Notes: generated from the sequence alone by a model not told the origin. DNA of 64,000 bases from Firmicutes bacterium UBA4845 (GCA_002399975.1 DHER01000087.1:62001-126000); one strand, 5' to 3'. Counted from the first letter of the stretch, positions 41,456 to 50,958 are shown. A program made the numbers and translations.

Positions 41456-42358
41456 ATGGCTGATTTAAAAACTAATGTAATGGGAATAGAGTTTAAAAAT
41501 CCTATTTTGACAGCATCCGGTACATTTGGTTTCGGAGAAGAATTTTCGAAATTATATGATTTATCAGTATTAGGAGGTATATGCAGCAAAGGACTTACGC
41601 TACATGAGAGAAACGGTAATACCGGGATAAGGCTCTGGGAAACACCTATGGGATTAATTAACAGTATAGGCCTTCAAAATCCAGGGGTTGATAGTTTTAT
41701 AAACCGGGAACTTCCAAGGATGAAAAACTATAACACAGTTATAATTGCAAATCTCGGAGGAAACTGTCAGGAAGATTATTTTGCTGGAATTTACAAATTA
41801 AACGATTCAGTAGTTGATTTAATAGAACTTAATATTTCATGTCCCAATATAAAGGAAGGCGGCTTATCCTTTGGTATAAAATCTTCAATAGCATATAATA
41901 TGGTTTCAAAAATCAGGAAGATTTGCAAAAAACCACTGATGGTTAAACTATCTCCTAATGCAGAAAATATTTCAGAAATGGCAATAGCTTGTGAAGAGGC
42001 AGGAGCAGATGGCATATCACTTATAAATACAATTCAATCTATGGCTGTTGACATTAAGCGAAGAAAACCAGTATTTGATAATATTTATGCTGGACTGTCA
42101 GGCCCGTGTGTGAAGCCTATTGCTTTGCGTATGGTTCATGAAGCGGTAAAATCTGTTAAAATTCCCGTTTGTGGTTTAGGTGGAATAATGAGCTCTGAAG
42201 ATGTTATAGAATTTATAATGGTAGGCGCGTCATTGGTTCAAATAGGTACTGCAAACTTTATAAAGCCAACTGCCGCAATGGATATTATAAATGATCTTAC
42301 AAAATATATGGACAGAGAAGGAATAAAAACATTGGATGAAATAAGAGGTATAATATAA
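41456..42358 (+). CDS. pyrD: Dihydroorotate dehydrogenase B catalytic subunit
   Basis: 300-residue FMN barrel. Substrate/FMN segments NPILTASGTFGFGEEF, GLINSIGLQNPGVD, active-site cysteine in LIELNISCPNIKEGG and GLGGIMSSEDVIEF near the phosphate site. Cysteine as base and the neighbouring pyrK mark the NAD-linked class 1B enzyme. ATG 41456 after GATGGTGATAAA; 10 bases downstream of pyrK. Confidence 0.96.
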   Translation: MADLKTNVMGIEFKNPILTASGTFGFGEEFSKLYDLSVLGGICSKGLTLHERNGNTGIRLWETPMGLINSIGLQNPGVDSFINRELPRMKNYNTVIIANLGGNCQEDYFAGIYKLNDSVVDLIELNISCPNIKEGGLSFGIKSSIAYNMVSKIRKICKKPLMVKLSPNAENISEMAIACEEAGADGISLINTIQSMAVDIKRRKPVFDNIYAGLSGPCVKPIALRMVHEAVKSVKIPVCGLGGIMSSEDVIEFIMVGASLVQIGTANFIKPTAAMDIINDLTKYMDREGIKTLDEIRGII

Positions 42359-42383
42359 AATTAAATATTAATGTGGAGGAAAT

Positions 42384-42947
42384 ATGAGTATAGAAGTAGC
42401 TGAAATATTAAAGGAATGCGGAGCGTTGATGGAGGGACACTTTTTGTTGTCATCAGGTAGACACAGCAACATGTATTGCCAGTGTGCAAAGCTTATGCAG
42501 TATCCATCCAAAACTGAAAAGGTAATATCAGTAGTTGCAAATAAAGTTAAAAATTTAGAAATAGATGTAATAGTAGGTCCGGCAATAGGTGGTATAACAG
42601 CTGCATATGAACTTGGCAGGCAATTGGGGATTAGGACAATTTTTACAGAAAGAGAAAATAATATTATGGCTCTCCGCCGAGGTTTTAAAATAAATCCAGG
42701 AGAAAAAATATTGATTATGGAAGATGTGGTAACAACAGGTAAATCTTCCATTGAAACAGCAAATGCCTTAGAATATTTCGGCGGTAATGTAATAGGTATA
42801 GGCTGTATAGTAGACAGAAATGTAAGTAAAATACAACTACCTGTTTACAGTGCTTCAGAATTAAAGTTTGAAACATATGATCCTGATGTTTGTCCTTTGT
42901 GCATGAACGGATCAAAGCCTGTTAAGCCAGGAAGCAGAAAGTTTTAA
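42384..42947 (+). CDS. pyrE: Orotate phosphoribosyltransferase
   Basis: 187-residue enzyme making OMP from orotate and PRPP. PRPP-binding motif ILIMEDVVTTGKSS (about 112-125), early HFLLSSGRHSNMY and VGPAIGGITAAYELGR. The C-terminus has CPLCMNGSKPVKPGSRKF, a short cysteine-containing tail seen in the Thermus/clostridial long form. ATG 42384 after TGGAGGAAAT. Last gene of pyrB-I-F-K-D-E; no clear terminator follows. Confidence 0.95.
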   Translation: MSIEVAEILKECGALMEGHFLLSSGRHSNMYCQCAKLMQYPSKTEKVISVVANKVKNLEIDVIVGPAIGGITAAYELGRQLGIRTIFTERENNIMALRRGFKINPGEKILIMEDVVTTGKSSIETANALEYFGGNVIGIGCIVDRNVSKIQLPVYSASELKFETYDPDVCPLCMNGSKPVKPGSRKF

Positions 42948-43030
42948 CAATAAATAGTGTTGCAACAAGCTTATTATGATACTTGTATTTCCGAGGAAAT
43001 AGAATATGAGTATAAATACAATCTTGACAC

Positions 43031-43061
43031 ATAAGATTTAATATTGAATGTTAAATCTTAT
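43031..43061. promoter_or_regulatory. Perfect 11-base inverted repeat before the deacetylase gene
   Basis: ATAAGATTTAA (43031-43041) and TTAAATCTTAT (43051-43061), 9-base spacer, directly preceded by TTGACA (43024-43029) and directly followed by the GAGGTGAT ribosome site. It could be an operator overlapping the core promoter or, if transcribed, an RNA stem at the translation start. Confidence 0.6.
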
Positions 43062-43072
43062 GAGGTGATTTC

Positions 43073-43927
43073 TTGTTTTCTATAAAAACTAAAAATGTTT
43101 TATTAATATTGATAATTATAATGATTACAGTTTTAGCTGTTTTTACCCCGGCGGCCAATGTAATTTACACAGCGTCAAAGCCTTCATTGAGGCTCCCAAT
43201 AATAATGTATCATCATGTTTTAAAAGATAGTAGAAAATTAGGGAAATATACGGTTTCCCCAAAGGAAATAGAAGGAGACATAATATATTTAAAACAACAT
43301 GGCTATACAACTATCGTTATGGAAGATTTAATAAATTTTGTTTATAACGGAGGAGAACTTCCGGAAAAACCTATAATGCTTACTTTTGATGATGGATATT
43401 ACAGTAATTATGTGTATGCGCTTCCTATTTTAGAAAAATATGACTGCAAGGCTGTAATTTCAATAACAGGAGATTATATAGATAAAAGTACGGAAGAAGG
43501 GGATTTAAACCCGGCATATTCTTACTTGACATGGGATTTGGTTAAAGAGCTGACTGAATCAGATTATGTGGAAATTCAGAACCACTCTTATGGAATGCAT
43601 GAGATATGTGATAGAAAAGGATGTGCAATAATGAAAGGAGAAGGGTATGATGATTATTCTAAAAAAATGATTAATGATATAGGCAGGCTCCAAGAAGTTA
43701 TTGAAGGGAAAACTGGGTACAGGCCTACGACTTTTACATATCCATATGGCTTTATATGCGTGGAATGTAATAAGATACTAAAAGATATGGGTTTTTTGGC
43801 TACATTGTCCTGCTACGAGGGTGTAAATATTTTAACAGGAAAAGAAGATGAATTGTATGAGCTTAAAAGGTTTAACAGACCCAGCGGAATAAACCGGGAA
43901 AAATTTTTTAATAAATTTAATAAATAA
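43073..43927 (+). CDS. Exported polysaccharide deacetylase
   Basis: 284 residues: membrane anchor or signal at about 7-25, then a NodB-type deacetylase domain. Metal-binding motifs are TFDDGYYSNY (motif 1, about 103-112) and NHSYGMHE (motif 2, HSxxxH), followed by TTFTYPYGF. Likely removes acetyl groups from cell-wall glycans outside the membrane; the exact polymer cannot be told. TTG 43073 follows GAGGTGATTTC. Preceded by a perfect 11-base inverted repeat; followed by two tRNA genes. Confidence 0.88.
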   Translation: MFSIKTKNVLLILIIIMITVLAVFTPAANVIYTASKPSLRLPIIMYHHVLKDSRKLGKYTVSPKEIEGDIIYLKQHGYTTIVMEDLINFVYNGGELPEKPIMLTFDDGYYSNYVYALPILEKYDCKAVISITGDYIDKSTEEGDLNPAYSYLTWDLVKELTESDYVEIQNHSYGMHEICDRKGCAIMKGEGYDDYSKKMINDIGRLQEVIEGKTGYRPTTFTYPYGFICVECNKILKDMGFLATLSCYEGVNILTGKEDELYELKRFNRPSGINREKFFNKFNK

Positions 43928-43931
43928 ACAG

Positions 43932-43960
43932 TTTACAATTCGTCTAAATTGTATTAAGAT
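43932..43960 (+). promoter_or_regulatory. Promoter of the tRNA-Thr/tRNA-Gly pair
   Basis: TTTACA (43932-43937), 17-base spacer, TAAGAT (43955-43960), 24 bases before tRNA-Thr. Confidence 0.6.
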
Positions 43961-43984
43961 AATATGTGTGCTTTAAATGCATAT

Positions 43985-44060
43985 GCTACTGTGGCGTAGC
44001 TGGTAGCGCAACTGATTCGTAATCAGTAGGTCAGCGGTTCGAATCCGCTCAGTAGCTCCA
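43985..44060 (+). tRNA. tRNA-Thr (CGT)
   Basis: Complete cloverleaf: acceptor GCTACTG/CAGTAGC, anticodon stem ACTGA/TCAGT with loop TTCGTAA (anticodon CGT, reads ACG), T-loop GGTTCGAATCC. The 3' CCA is encoded (TCCA at 44057-44060). Confidence 0.95.
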
Positions 44061-44076
44061 GTAATAATAAATGAAT

Positions 44077-44147
44077 GCGGGTGTGGCTTAGTGGTAGAGC
44101 ACCGGCTTCCCAAGCCGGTTGTGTGGGTTCGATTCCCATCACCCGCT
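44077..44147 (+). tRNA. tRNA-Gly (CCC)
   Basis: Acceptor GCGGGTG/CACCCGC, anticodon stem CCGGC/GCCGG with loop TTCCCAA (anticodon CCC, reads GGG), T-loop GGTTCGATTCC. CCA is not encoded. Lies 16 bases after tRNA-Thr, presumably one transcript. Confidence 0.95.
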
Positions 44148-44172
44148 TGTAAATGTGAAAATCTAAAACAAC

Positions 44173-44194
44173 AAATAAACTTTTTAATTTATTT
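44173..44194. terminator. Possible terminator between tRNA-Gly and helD
   Basis: AAATAAA (44173-44179) / TTTATTT (44188-44194), an A/T-only 7-base stem overlapping the helD stop codon. Weak as a terminator, but the only candidate between these convergent genes. Confidence 0.3.
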
Positions 44195-46423
44195 TAAAAA
44201 TCTGCTTACTTTTCCTGTATAATAATAGGATAGACGATGTAGTGCCCGAGTGCTTGCAATATACAAAAGATTTTTATCATATTTAGTATTATAGTTTTTA
44301 TTGTTAGTACCATAAACCATTACAGAATCAAATTCTAGCCCCTTTGCTAAATAAACCGGTATAATGATTGTCCCTGTTATCTTTTGTTCACCTATGTAGT
44401 CGACAAGGTTCACATCAATTTTTCTTTTCAGACGGAAATACAGATTTGCAGCTTCTTTTCTGCTTTTGCATATTATTGCAACCGAATTATAGCCCTGTGC
44501 CTTATATTTAGCTACGTCTTCAATGATTTTTTTTTCAAGGTTTTCACTGCTTTTTTTATAAACAATCTGAGGTTCTTCTTCGCTGCGCTTAAAGTATTCT
44601 GTATCTATGTTTTTATCTAAAAATCTTTCACTGAATCGGCTTATTTCATAAGAATTTCTATAGCTTTTGTTCAGGTAAATTTTATTATATTTTCTGAAAT
44701 TGAAGATAGAAATTATTTCATTATAAAGAGAAATGTCACAGTTCTTTTCAGCAGCCTGGTTTATGTCACCAACAATTGTAAATCTGGCTTCTTTAAATAA
44801 ATTTTTCAGAACATAATAGTGCATTGAATAATAATCCTGGGCTTCGTCAACAACAACCTGCTTGATCCCACTTATTGAATCTGTACCTTCAGATTTGATT
44901 TTCATATACATCATTGCAATTCCATCCATATAAGGAATGTTACATGGGTCTGCTATTGATTTGTTTGTATAGTCAATAATTTTTTCAATATTATCAGGTA
45001 AAGTTAAACCCTTTGATATTTTTTTAAATACGTCTTTGCTGCTAAATAATTTTTTGTACAAATCATATGTGCTGAATTCAGTAAATTTGTGAAGCTTATT
45101 TAAAAAATCAATGGTTTCTTTGGCTGCTAACACTCTTGTAAAGGCCTTAGTTTCAAATTCATGGCGATCTAATTTATTAACCGCTTTTTCAATTTTACTT
45201 CTTCTGACAATTTTTTTATCTTTTACTTTTTCCATTATTCTGTTTTCAATAATCTTTAGTTTCTTTGCAGGTGCCATATTAATTTTTTTGTTTAAGAAGA
45301 ATGTTTTTAACAGTTGGCGGTTTTCAATGACTTCATTGTTAAAATATACATCCTCAAAAGGTATTAAGTTGCGTCCGAAATATATTATAAATCTATTTAT
45401 AATTTCTAAGAATACAGACGAACCTTTAAAAACATCATAAGTTCTTAAAAATGTCTTTTCTTCTTCCGTTTTTGCACATATTATATTCTCAAAGTTCTCA
45501 CTTTTTGTTTTTATAGACAACTTATTGTTAAAAAGTTTCATAAAAATATTTTCAAAGGTGTATTCACTTATATTATCCTCTCCAAGTTCTGGGAGAACAT
45601 TGGAAATATATTTTGAAAATAAGGTATTTGGTGAAATTACAATAACATTGTTGGCGTTTAATTTTAGATTTAATCCTTGATACAACAAAAATGCAATTCT
45701 ATGGAGTGCAACCGAAGATTTTCCACTTCCTGCAACTCCCTGAACTACTAACAGGTCATTATCCAAATCACGTATTATTAAATCCTGTTGTTTTTGGATT
45801 GTTTCAACTATGGTTTTCATTTTTGGAGTCATTTTTTTTGATAATGCTTCAATAAGTATTTCGTCAACAATATTTACATTGCTGTCAAAAAAGTATTCTA
45901 ATTTACCTTTTGAAATTTTATATTGCCTTTTTAGTGAAACATTTCCTTTTATGGTGCCTGATGGAGCCTTATATTCAACAGGTCCTAACTCAGAACGATA
46001 ATATACACTTGATATAGGAGCACGCCAATCGTAGACTTTTATTTTATGTGTTTCGTCATCCATTAAATTAAAAAGCCCGATATATATTTTTTCAGTGTCA
46101 TCAAAACCTTCTTCTGTAAAATCAATTCTTGAAAAATATGGGCTGTCAATCATTTTTTTATACTTCTCTACACGTTTTTCAAGCTCTGTATAACTGAATG
46201 TTTGAGAATTAAGAGCTGTTAAATATTGATTTAAATCTGAAAGTTTATTAAAATCAGTTGAGTAGTGAGCAGTATTTTCCCACATATCCTTTCTTGCGGC
46301 GATAAGATCGGATTTTTGCTTATCTAATTCTGTTGTTTCAACATCTAATTTAAAATTCAGTAAATCAATTATTTCCTTAAGGTAGTTTGCTTCCTCCACG
46401 TATTTGTCATTGTACTCGGTCAT
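44189..46423 (-). CDS. helD: HelD-like RNA polymerase-associated helicase
   Basis: 744-residue superfamily 1 ATPase of the HelD group, which removes stalled RNA polymerase from DNA. An N-terminal coiled-coil (about 1-75, EEANYLKEIIDLLNFKLDVETTELDKQK) is followed by DWRAPISSVYYRSE, Walker A GVAGSGKSSVALHR (about 232-245), Walker B VVVDEAQDYYSMHY, and late helicase motifs ending ILYIASTRALHRLSYYY. Begins ATG 46423 after AAGGGGATATAAG. Transcribed toward the origin, alone, convergent with the tRNA genes. Confidence 0.88.
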   Translation of the reverse strand: MTEYNDKYVEEANYLKEIIDLLNFKLDVETTELDKQKSDLIAARKDMWENTAHYSTDFNKLSDLNQYLTALNSQTFSYTELEKRVEKYKKMIDSPYFSRIDFTEEGFDDTEKIYIGLFNLMDDETHKIKVYDWRAPISSVYYRSELGPVEYKAPSGTIKGNVSLKRQYKISKGKLEYFFDSNVNIVDEILIEALSKKMTPKMKTIVETIQKQQDLIIRDLDNDLLVVQGVAGSGKSSVALHRIAFLLYQGLNLKLNANNVIVISPNTLFSKYISNVLPELGEDNISEYTFENIFMKLFNNKLSIKTKSENFENIICAKTEEEKTFLRTYDVFKGSSVFLEIINRFIIYFGRNLIPFEDVYFNNEVIENRQLLKTFFLNKKINMAPAKKLKIIENRIMEKVKDKKIVRRSKIEKAVNKLDRHEFETKAFTRVLAAKETIDFLNKLHKFTEFSTYDLYKKLFSSKDVFKKISKGLTLPDNIEKIIDYTNKSIADPCNIPYMDGIAMMYMKIKSEGTDSISGIKQVVVDEAQDYYSMHYYVLKNLFKEARFTIVGDINQAAEKNCDISLYNEIISIFNFRKYNKIYLNKSYRNSYEISRFSERFLDKNIDTEYFKRSEEEPQIVYKKSSENLEKKIIEDVAKYKAQGYNSVAIICKSRKEAANLYFRLKRKIDVNLVDYIGEQKITGTIIIPVYLAKGLEFDSVMVYGTNNKNYNTKYDKNLLYIASTRALHRLSYYYTGKVSRFLK

Positions 46424-46532
46424 CTTATATCCCCTTTTATATTAATGAACTATTAATTATAAATTGAAATTTAATACTTTATTATATCATATTATACATT
46501 ATATGAAAAGGAAAAAATTTCTACAACTTGTG

Positions 46533-46562
46533 TTGACAATTTTTCTTTTGAAATGATATATT
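46533..46562 (+). promoter_or_regulatory. Promoter of the PsiE-like gene
   Basis: TTGACA (46533-46538), 18-base spacer, TATATT (46557-46562), 22 bases before the start codon. Confidence 0.6.
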
Positions 46563-46584
46563 TATATAATTAGGAGATATTAAA

Positions 46585-47040
46585 ATGAAAGATAATTTTA
46601 TTGAAGAAAACTTTAAGAAAGCTATCCATGGAATAGAAATCATTATCGCTGTTATTCTGATGATCGGAATTATTATTGGACTGACCGATTTGATTAAATA
46701 CCTTTTGGAAATTCTGAAATCACCTCCAAGTGAATCCTATGATCTTTTTCAGTCCTTTCTCGGACATGCATTGTTGTTGATTGTAGGTGCAGAACTTATA
46801 TCAATGATCTTATATCATTCTAATAGGGCACTTCTCGAATTGTTACTTTTTGTAATAGCCAGGAAAATGCTGATATACGCCTATACTATGACAGATCTGG
46901 TATTAGGATCGATTGCAATCACAATTGTATTTGCTACATTGAGATATTTAATTAAAAATAATAAGGAATTTTCAAAGGACACTGGAGAGAAAGATGTAAA
47001 AGTAGTTCCGGATGGAAGCAGAAACGAAAAATGGCAGTAA
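46585..47040 (+). CDS. PsiE-like small membrane protein
   Basis: 151 residues with four membrane helices (about 18-40, 58-78, 85-104, 108-128) and a charged tail. It resembles the phosphate-starvation-inducible E family: ISMILYHSNRALLELLLFVIARKMLIYAY is the most characteristic part. Function unknown even in E. coli. ATG 46585 after TAGGAGATATTAAA. Single-gene unit between helD and serS. Confidence 0.75.
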   Translation: MKDNFIEENFKKAIHGIEIIIAVILMIGIIIGLTDLIKYLLEILKSPPSESYDLFQSFLGHALLLIVGAELISMILYHSNRALLELLLFVIARKMLIYAYTMTDLVLGSIAITIVFATLRYLIKNNKEFSKDTGEKDVKVVPDGSRNEKWQ

Positions 47041-47267
47041 GTTACTGCTGTTTTAGTATAGGGCTATACGAATATCTATGAATTTTAAAAGATAATCCAA
47101 AATTTGTACTATTTATATTATTACAATTAAAGTATTTGGTGTACTATGTATATAGACGTATATAGGCGACTACTATCAGAATATTGTTTATAATTCCGAC
47201 AATATATTAATAAATAAAATTTGGGATAAAATTTAAACAACAATTATAAAATGTGTTGAGGAAGAAT
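47041..47267. other. Intergenic region before serS
   Basis: 227 bases with GTATAGGGCTATAC, a short inverted repeat at 47056-47069 that may end the PsiE transcript, and TATTGT/ACAATA arms near 47185. No T-box leader was recognised although serS often has one in Firmicutes. Confidence 0.4.
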
Positions 47268-48542
47268 ATGTTAGATATTAGAAGAATAAGAAATAATCCG
47301 GAAGAAACGGGAAACTTATTAAAAAGAAGGAATTCTAACCTTAGTATAAAAAAAATTCTGGAATTAGATGTACAAAGAAGAAAAAAACTTGTTGAAGTAG
47401 AAAATATGAAGTCCGAACAAAACAAGATTTCCAAGCAAGTTCCCTTAATGAAAAAAGAAGGTAAGGATGTGTCTGAAATTATTTTAAAGATGAGAGAATC
47501 ATCCGAAAAAACAAAGGTGCTTGAGGGTGAAATAAAGAAAGTTGATTTTAAAATAGAAAAAGAATTGCTAAGTATCCCCAATATTCCCGGAATAGATGTT
47601 CCCGAGGGGAAATCTGGTTCTGACAATGTGGAAATAAGAAAATGGGGACAACCGAGAAAGTTTGATTTTAATCCGAAGGCACACTGGGATATAGGAGTTT
47701 GGTTGGGAATATTAGATTTTGAAAGAGCAACTAAAATAACGGGGCCCAGATTTTCTGTATTTAAGGGCATAGGAGCAAGGTTGAAAAGAGCAATAACTGA
47801 TTATATGCTTGACAAGCATATATTCGAACATGGCTTTACCGAAATATCTCCGCCATACATGGTTAACAGAGACAGCATGTTCGGGACAGGTCAGCTTCCC
47901 AAATTCGAAGAAGATATGTTTAGGTTAAATTACAGGGATTATTATTTAATTCCCACGGCGGAAGTACCCGTAACTAATATTTATAGGAATGAAGTTCTGG
48001 ATGAGTCGAATTTGCCTGTGTATATGACTGCATATACACCGTGTTTCAGATCGGAAACCGGTTCTGCCGGAAGAGATACAAGGGGTTTAATTAGAAATCA
48101 TCAGTTTGATAAAGTTGAAATGGTTATGTATTCAACACCAGAAGATTCTTATAGGCAGCTTGAAATTCTGACAGGTTTTGCTGAAGATATATTAAAGTGT
48201 TTAAGACTTCCATATAGGGTTATTGAATTGTGTACCGGAGATATAGGTTTCAGTTCTGCAAAAACATATGATTTAGAAGTATGGATGCCCAGCTACAACA
48301 GGTATGTTGAAATTTCTTCTTGTTCGAATTGTGAGGATTTTCAGGCAAGAAGGGCCAACATAAGATATAGGCCGAAGAACAAAGGCAGACTTAGATTTGT
48401 ACATACGTTAAACGGTTCAGGCCTTGCAGTAGGAAGAACTTTTGCAGCAATACTGGAAAATTACCAAAATGAAGACGGCTCGGTAACGGTTCCCGAAATA
48501 TTGAGGCCGTATATGGGAGGTTTAGAGAAAATAACTTTATAA
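47268..48542 (+). CDS. serS: Seryl-tRNA synthetase
   Basis: 424-residue class II synthetase that charges tRNA-Ser (and tRNA-Sec if present). N-terminal coiled-coil arm (about 25-100), then catalytic core with motif 2 FRSETGSAGRDTRGLIRNHQFDKVE and motif 3 NGSGLAVGRTFAAILENYQ. ATG 47268 follows TGAGGAAG; an in-frame GTG at 47253 is upstream of that ribosome site. Convergent with the glycosyltransferase gene across a shared terminator. Confidence 0.97.
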   Translation: MLDIRRIRNNPEETGNLLKRRNSNLSIKKILELDVQRRKKLVEVENMKSEQNKISKQVPLMKKEGKDVSEIILKMRESSEKTKVLEGEIKKVDFKIEKELLSIPNIPGIDVPEGKSGSDNVEIRKWGQPRKFDFNPKAHWDIGVWLGILDFERATKITGPRFSVFKGIGARLKRAITDYMLDKHIFEHGFTEISPPYMVNRDSMFGTGQLPKFEEDMFRLNYRDYYLIPTAEVPVTNIYRNEVLDESNLPVYMTAYTPCFRSETGSAGRDTRGLIRNHQFDKVEMVMYSTPEDSYRQLEILTGFAEDILKCLRLPYRVIELCTGDIGFSSAKTYDLEVWMPSYNRYVEISSCSNCEDFQARRANIRYRPKNKGRLRFVHTLNGSGLAVGRTFAAILENYQNEDGSVTVPEILRPYMGGLEKITL

Positions 48543-48562
48543 CAAATAATGAATTTAAAAAA

Positions 48563-48607
48563 GGCTGCCGTACCTGCATTTTTTAATACTGATTCGACAG
48601 CATTTTT
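48563..48607. terminator. Shared terminator of serS and the glycosyltransferase
   Basis: GGCTGCCG (48563-48570) pairs with CGACAGC (48595-48601), flanked by A6 on the left and T5 on the right. The pairing is better on the minus strand (G-T instead of C-A), favouring the leftward gene. Confidence 0.65.
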
Positions 48608-48636
48608 GCTCTTTAGTTTTTAAATGGCATTTTGTG

Positions 48637-49725
48637 TTATATTTTTTTTGCAGCCTCCAAATAATGCCGGTGATTTATTTTTAGCCTTTCATTATCAGGT
48701 GCTAGTTTGACTGCTTTCGCGGAATAAGGGATTGATTTTTGGGGCATCCCCAGATTGTAATAAGCTAAAGCAGCAAAATCATATGGCGTGAAATCCCAGG
48801 CAAAAGATTCATTTACATATTTTAATGTTTTATTTTTAATCCTTAAAGCCTCAATTGTGCAAAACAGTAGTTCTTCCCAGTTTTTTTCATTATATGCCAC
48901 AAAGGCTAATTCAATGTAAGGCTCTCTAAGATGAGGTGTTTCTCCGATTGCTTTGAAAAGCCATTTTTTTTGTTCAATTTTATTTCCAAGATTACCATAT
49001 GCCCTTGCTATAAATCTCATTGATGCCGAACGTTCTTCATCCCAGTATGATATATGCAGGTATTTTAATAATGTTTCTATACACTTTTCCCATTGATTGT
49101 CAAACATGTATTCTCTCCCTAAATAATGAAGGTTTCGATCGTTATTTGGATTTTCCTTTACAGCGATTTCTAATAATGGCAAATTAAAGCTTCTGTCTTT
49201 TTGTTTGTCAGGGAAATGATTTACTACTAAGCCGTTTATAAAGCATTGTTGTTCCTTTTCTTCCCCGATATACTCCAGTATTTCGTGTGTGGGATAGATC
49301 CACCTGTAATTGTGCCGTGAATGAATCCTTTGATGAGTATATTGTACTGCAGCGCTTCCGTCGGGGTTGAAACTCCAGTTATAAATATATAAACCACGTG
49401 TTGGTCCGGGGATCCATGCACTTTCCAGTTTATCCCTCCATCCTTTTTCAATTACGTCGTCTAAATCTAGTGATACGCATATATCAACATCATCAGGAAT
49501 TAATTCCAGGCAGTGATTCCTGCTGTAATCAAATCTGAAGGGTTCTGTTATATAACTGTCGGTAACAGCACCCCATTGTTTTAATTTTTCTACCGTGTTA
49601 TCCGAGGATCCAGTATCTGTGACATATATTAAATCTGCTTCATTTACGTGCTCCATCCATCTGTCAACAAACTTTTCTTCATTTTTGCATATGGCATAGA
49701 CACATACTTTATATTTATAATTCAT
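48637..49725 (-). CDS. Family 2 glycosyltransferase with C-terminal TPR-like repeats
   Basis: 362 residues. A GT-A domain (1-110) opens with VCVYAICKNEEKFVDRWMEH and has DTGSSDNTVEKLKQWG and the metal-binding SLDLDDVI (DxD-type). Residues about 190-360 form helical pairs resembling tetratricopeptide repeats (YLGREYMFDNQWEKCIETLLKYL; AALAYYNLGMPQKSIPYSAKAVKLAP). Such proteins glycosylate surface polymers or proteins; acceptor unknown. ATG 49725 follows CGGAGGTAGTT. A single gene running toward the origin. Confidence 0.85.
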   Translation of the reverse strand: MNYKYKVCVYAICKNEEKFVDRWMEHVNEADLIYVTDTGSSDNTVEKLKQWGAVTDSYITEPFRFDYSRNHCLELIPDDVDICVSLDLDDVIEKGWRDKLESAWIPGPTRGLYIYNWSFNPDGSAAVQYTHQRIHSRHNYRWIYPTHEILEYIGEEKEQQCFINGLVVNHFPDKQKDRSFNLPLLEIAVKENPNNDRNLHYLGREYMFDNQWEKCIETLLKYLHISYWDEERSASMRFIARAYGNLGNKIEQKKWLFKAIGETPHLREPYIELAFVAYNEKNWEELLFCTIEALRIKNKTLKYVNESFAWDFTPYDFAALAYYNLGMPQKSIPYSAKAVKLAPDNERLKINHRHYLEAAKKI

Positions 49726-49946
49726 AACTACCTCCGTAAAACATAGTCCATATTATAGTATTCAAAATTAATTTATTAGTACCAAATCCTTTGGTTGTGT
49801 TCTGCATTGTTTGTAATGGTTCCCTTTCCTTTTTATCTAAAGTATGCGATAATAAAAGAACGTACATACCGACAATAGAGGCTGTATCGCTGCAAATTGT
49901 TATTATAAAAATTCGTTATTGCGGATTTTAATTCGAGGGAGGAAAG

Positions 49947-50780
49947 ATGTTAAAAATAGGATGTCATTTATCAGTATCGAAAGGATATGAGGCAATGGGC
50001 AGGGATGCATTGTCAATAGGAGCCAGCACATTTCAGTTTTTTACCCGAAATCCACGAGGAAGCAAGGCAAAGAGTATAAATAAGGACGATATTGATAAAT
50101 TAATTAATATTTTAAATAAAAATAAATTTGGAAAGCTGATAGGTCATGCACCATATACTCTAAATGTATGTTCCAATAATGAAAAAACGAGGGAATTCGG
50201 ATTGGAAGTAATGGATGATGATCTAAAACGCATGGAGTGTCTACCTGGCAATTTTTATAATTTTCATCCGGGCAGTCATTTAAAACAAGGAGTTAAAACA
50301 GGCATAGAGTATATAATCAAAGCGTTAAATAAAATAATCTGGCATGAACAGACTACAACTGTATTGCTTGAAAGCATGTCAGGCAGGGGAACGGAAATAG
50401 GATCTACATTTGAAGAATTAAAACAAATTATTGACGGTGTAAAAGAAAATGATAAGATTGGTGTATGTCTTGATACTTGCCATGTTTATGATTCAGGCTA
50501 TGATATAACAAATGACCTGGACGGCGTATTAAATAAATTTGATGAAATAATAGGGTTTGATAAGTTATGTGCTATTCACCTAAATGACAGCAAAAATCCT
50601 CTTGCAAGCCGAAAAGATCGTCATGAAAATATAGGTAAAGGATATATAGGAATAGATGCAATGCAAAGAATAATAAATCATCCTAAGTTATACAACCTAC
50701 CGTTTTTTCTGGAAACTCCAAATGATCTAACAGGACATGGGGAGGAAATTAAATTACTGAAGGGATTATACAGACATTAA
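49947..50780 (+). CDS. nfo: Endonuclease IV
   Basis: 277-residue zinc enzyme that cuts at abasic sites in base-excision repair. Metal ligands appear in the usual places: GHAPYTLNVCS, NFHPGSH, LLESMSGRGTEIGSTFEEL, CLDTCHVYDSGYD, AIHLNDSKNP, DRHENIGKGYIG and FLETPND. ATG 49947 after GAGGGAGGAAAG. Followed by a gene-poor stretch. Confidence 0.96.
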   Translation: MLKIGCHLSVSKGYEAMGRDALSIGASTFQFFTRNPRGSKAKSINKDDIDKLINILNKNKFGKLIGHAPYTLNVCSNNEKTREFGLEVMDDDLKRMECLPGNFYNFHPGSHLKQGVKTGIEYIIKALNKIIWHEQTTTVLLESMSGRGTEIGSTFEELKQIIDGVKENDKIGVCLDTCHVYDSGYDITNDLDGVLNKFDEIIGFDKLCAIHLNDSKNPLASRKDRHENIGKGYIGIDAMQRIINHPKLYNLPFFLETPNDLTGHGEEIKLLKGLYRH

Positions 50781-50785
50781 ATTTC

Positions 50786-50872
50786 TTGTTTTTTTCATTT
50801 GGTAAAAAAGAAGAGAAAAAAGCAAAAGATCAACCGGAAAGTAAAAATACGTTAGTAAATTATTTTACTTAA
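50786..50872 (+). CDS. Possible 28-residue orphan peptide or gene remnant
   Basis: Open frame starting TTG 50786, six bases after the nfo stop, with a lysine/glutamate-rich composition (FFSFGKKEEKKAKDQPESKN) unlike random AT-rich sequence. There is no ribosome site. It may be the truncated start of a lost gene. Low confidence. Confidence 0.2.
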   Translation: MFFSFGKKEEKKAKDQPESKNTLVNYFT

Positions 50873-50958
50873 TTAAAATATTTAAATATACACAAGGATT
50901 CCTAGCCGGATTCTTTAATAACAGCAAAAGCAGCAGAAATTGCTTCCTATTGTCGGTA

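Noticed and set aside
47041..47267. T-box leader before serS
   Set aside because: No T-box core sequence or specifier-loop architecture could be found.
49868..49878. TACCGACAATAG recurring inverted at 50945-50957 as a repeat pair flanking nfo
   Set aside because: Only about 11 bases, without further similarity around it; likely chance in AT-rich DNA.
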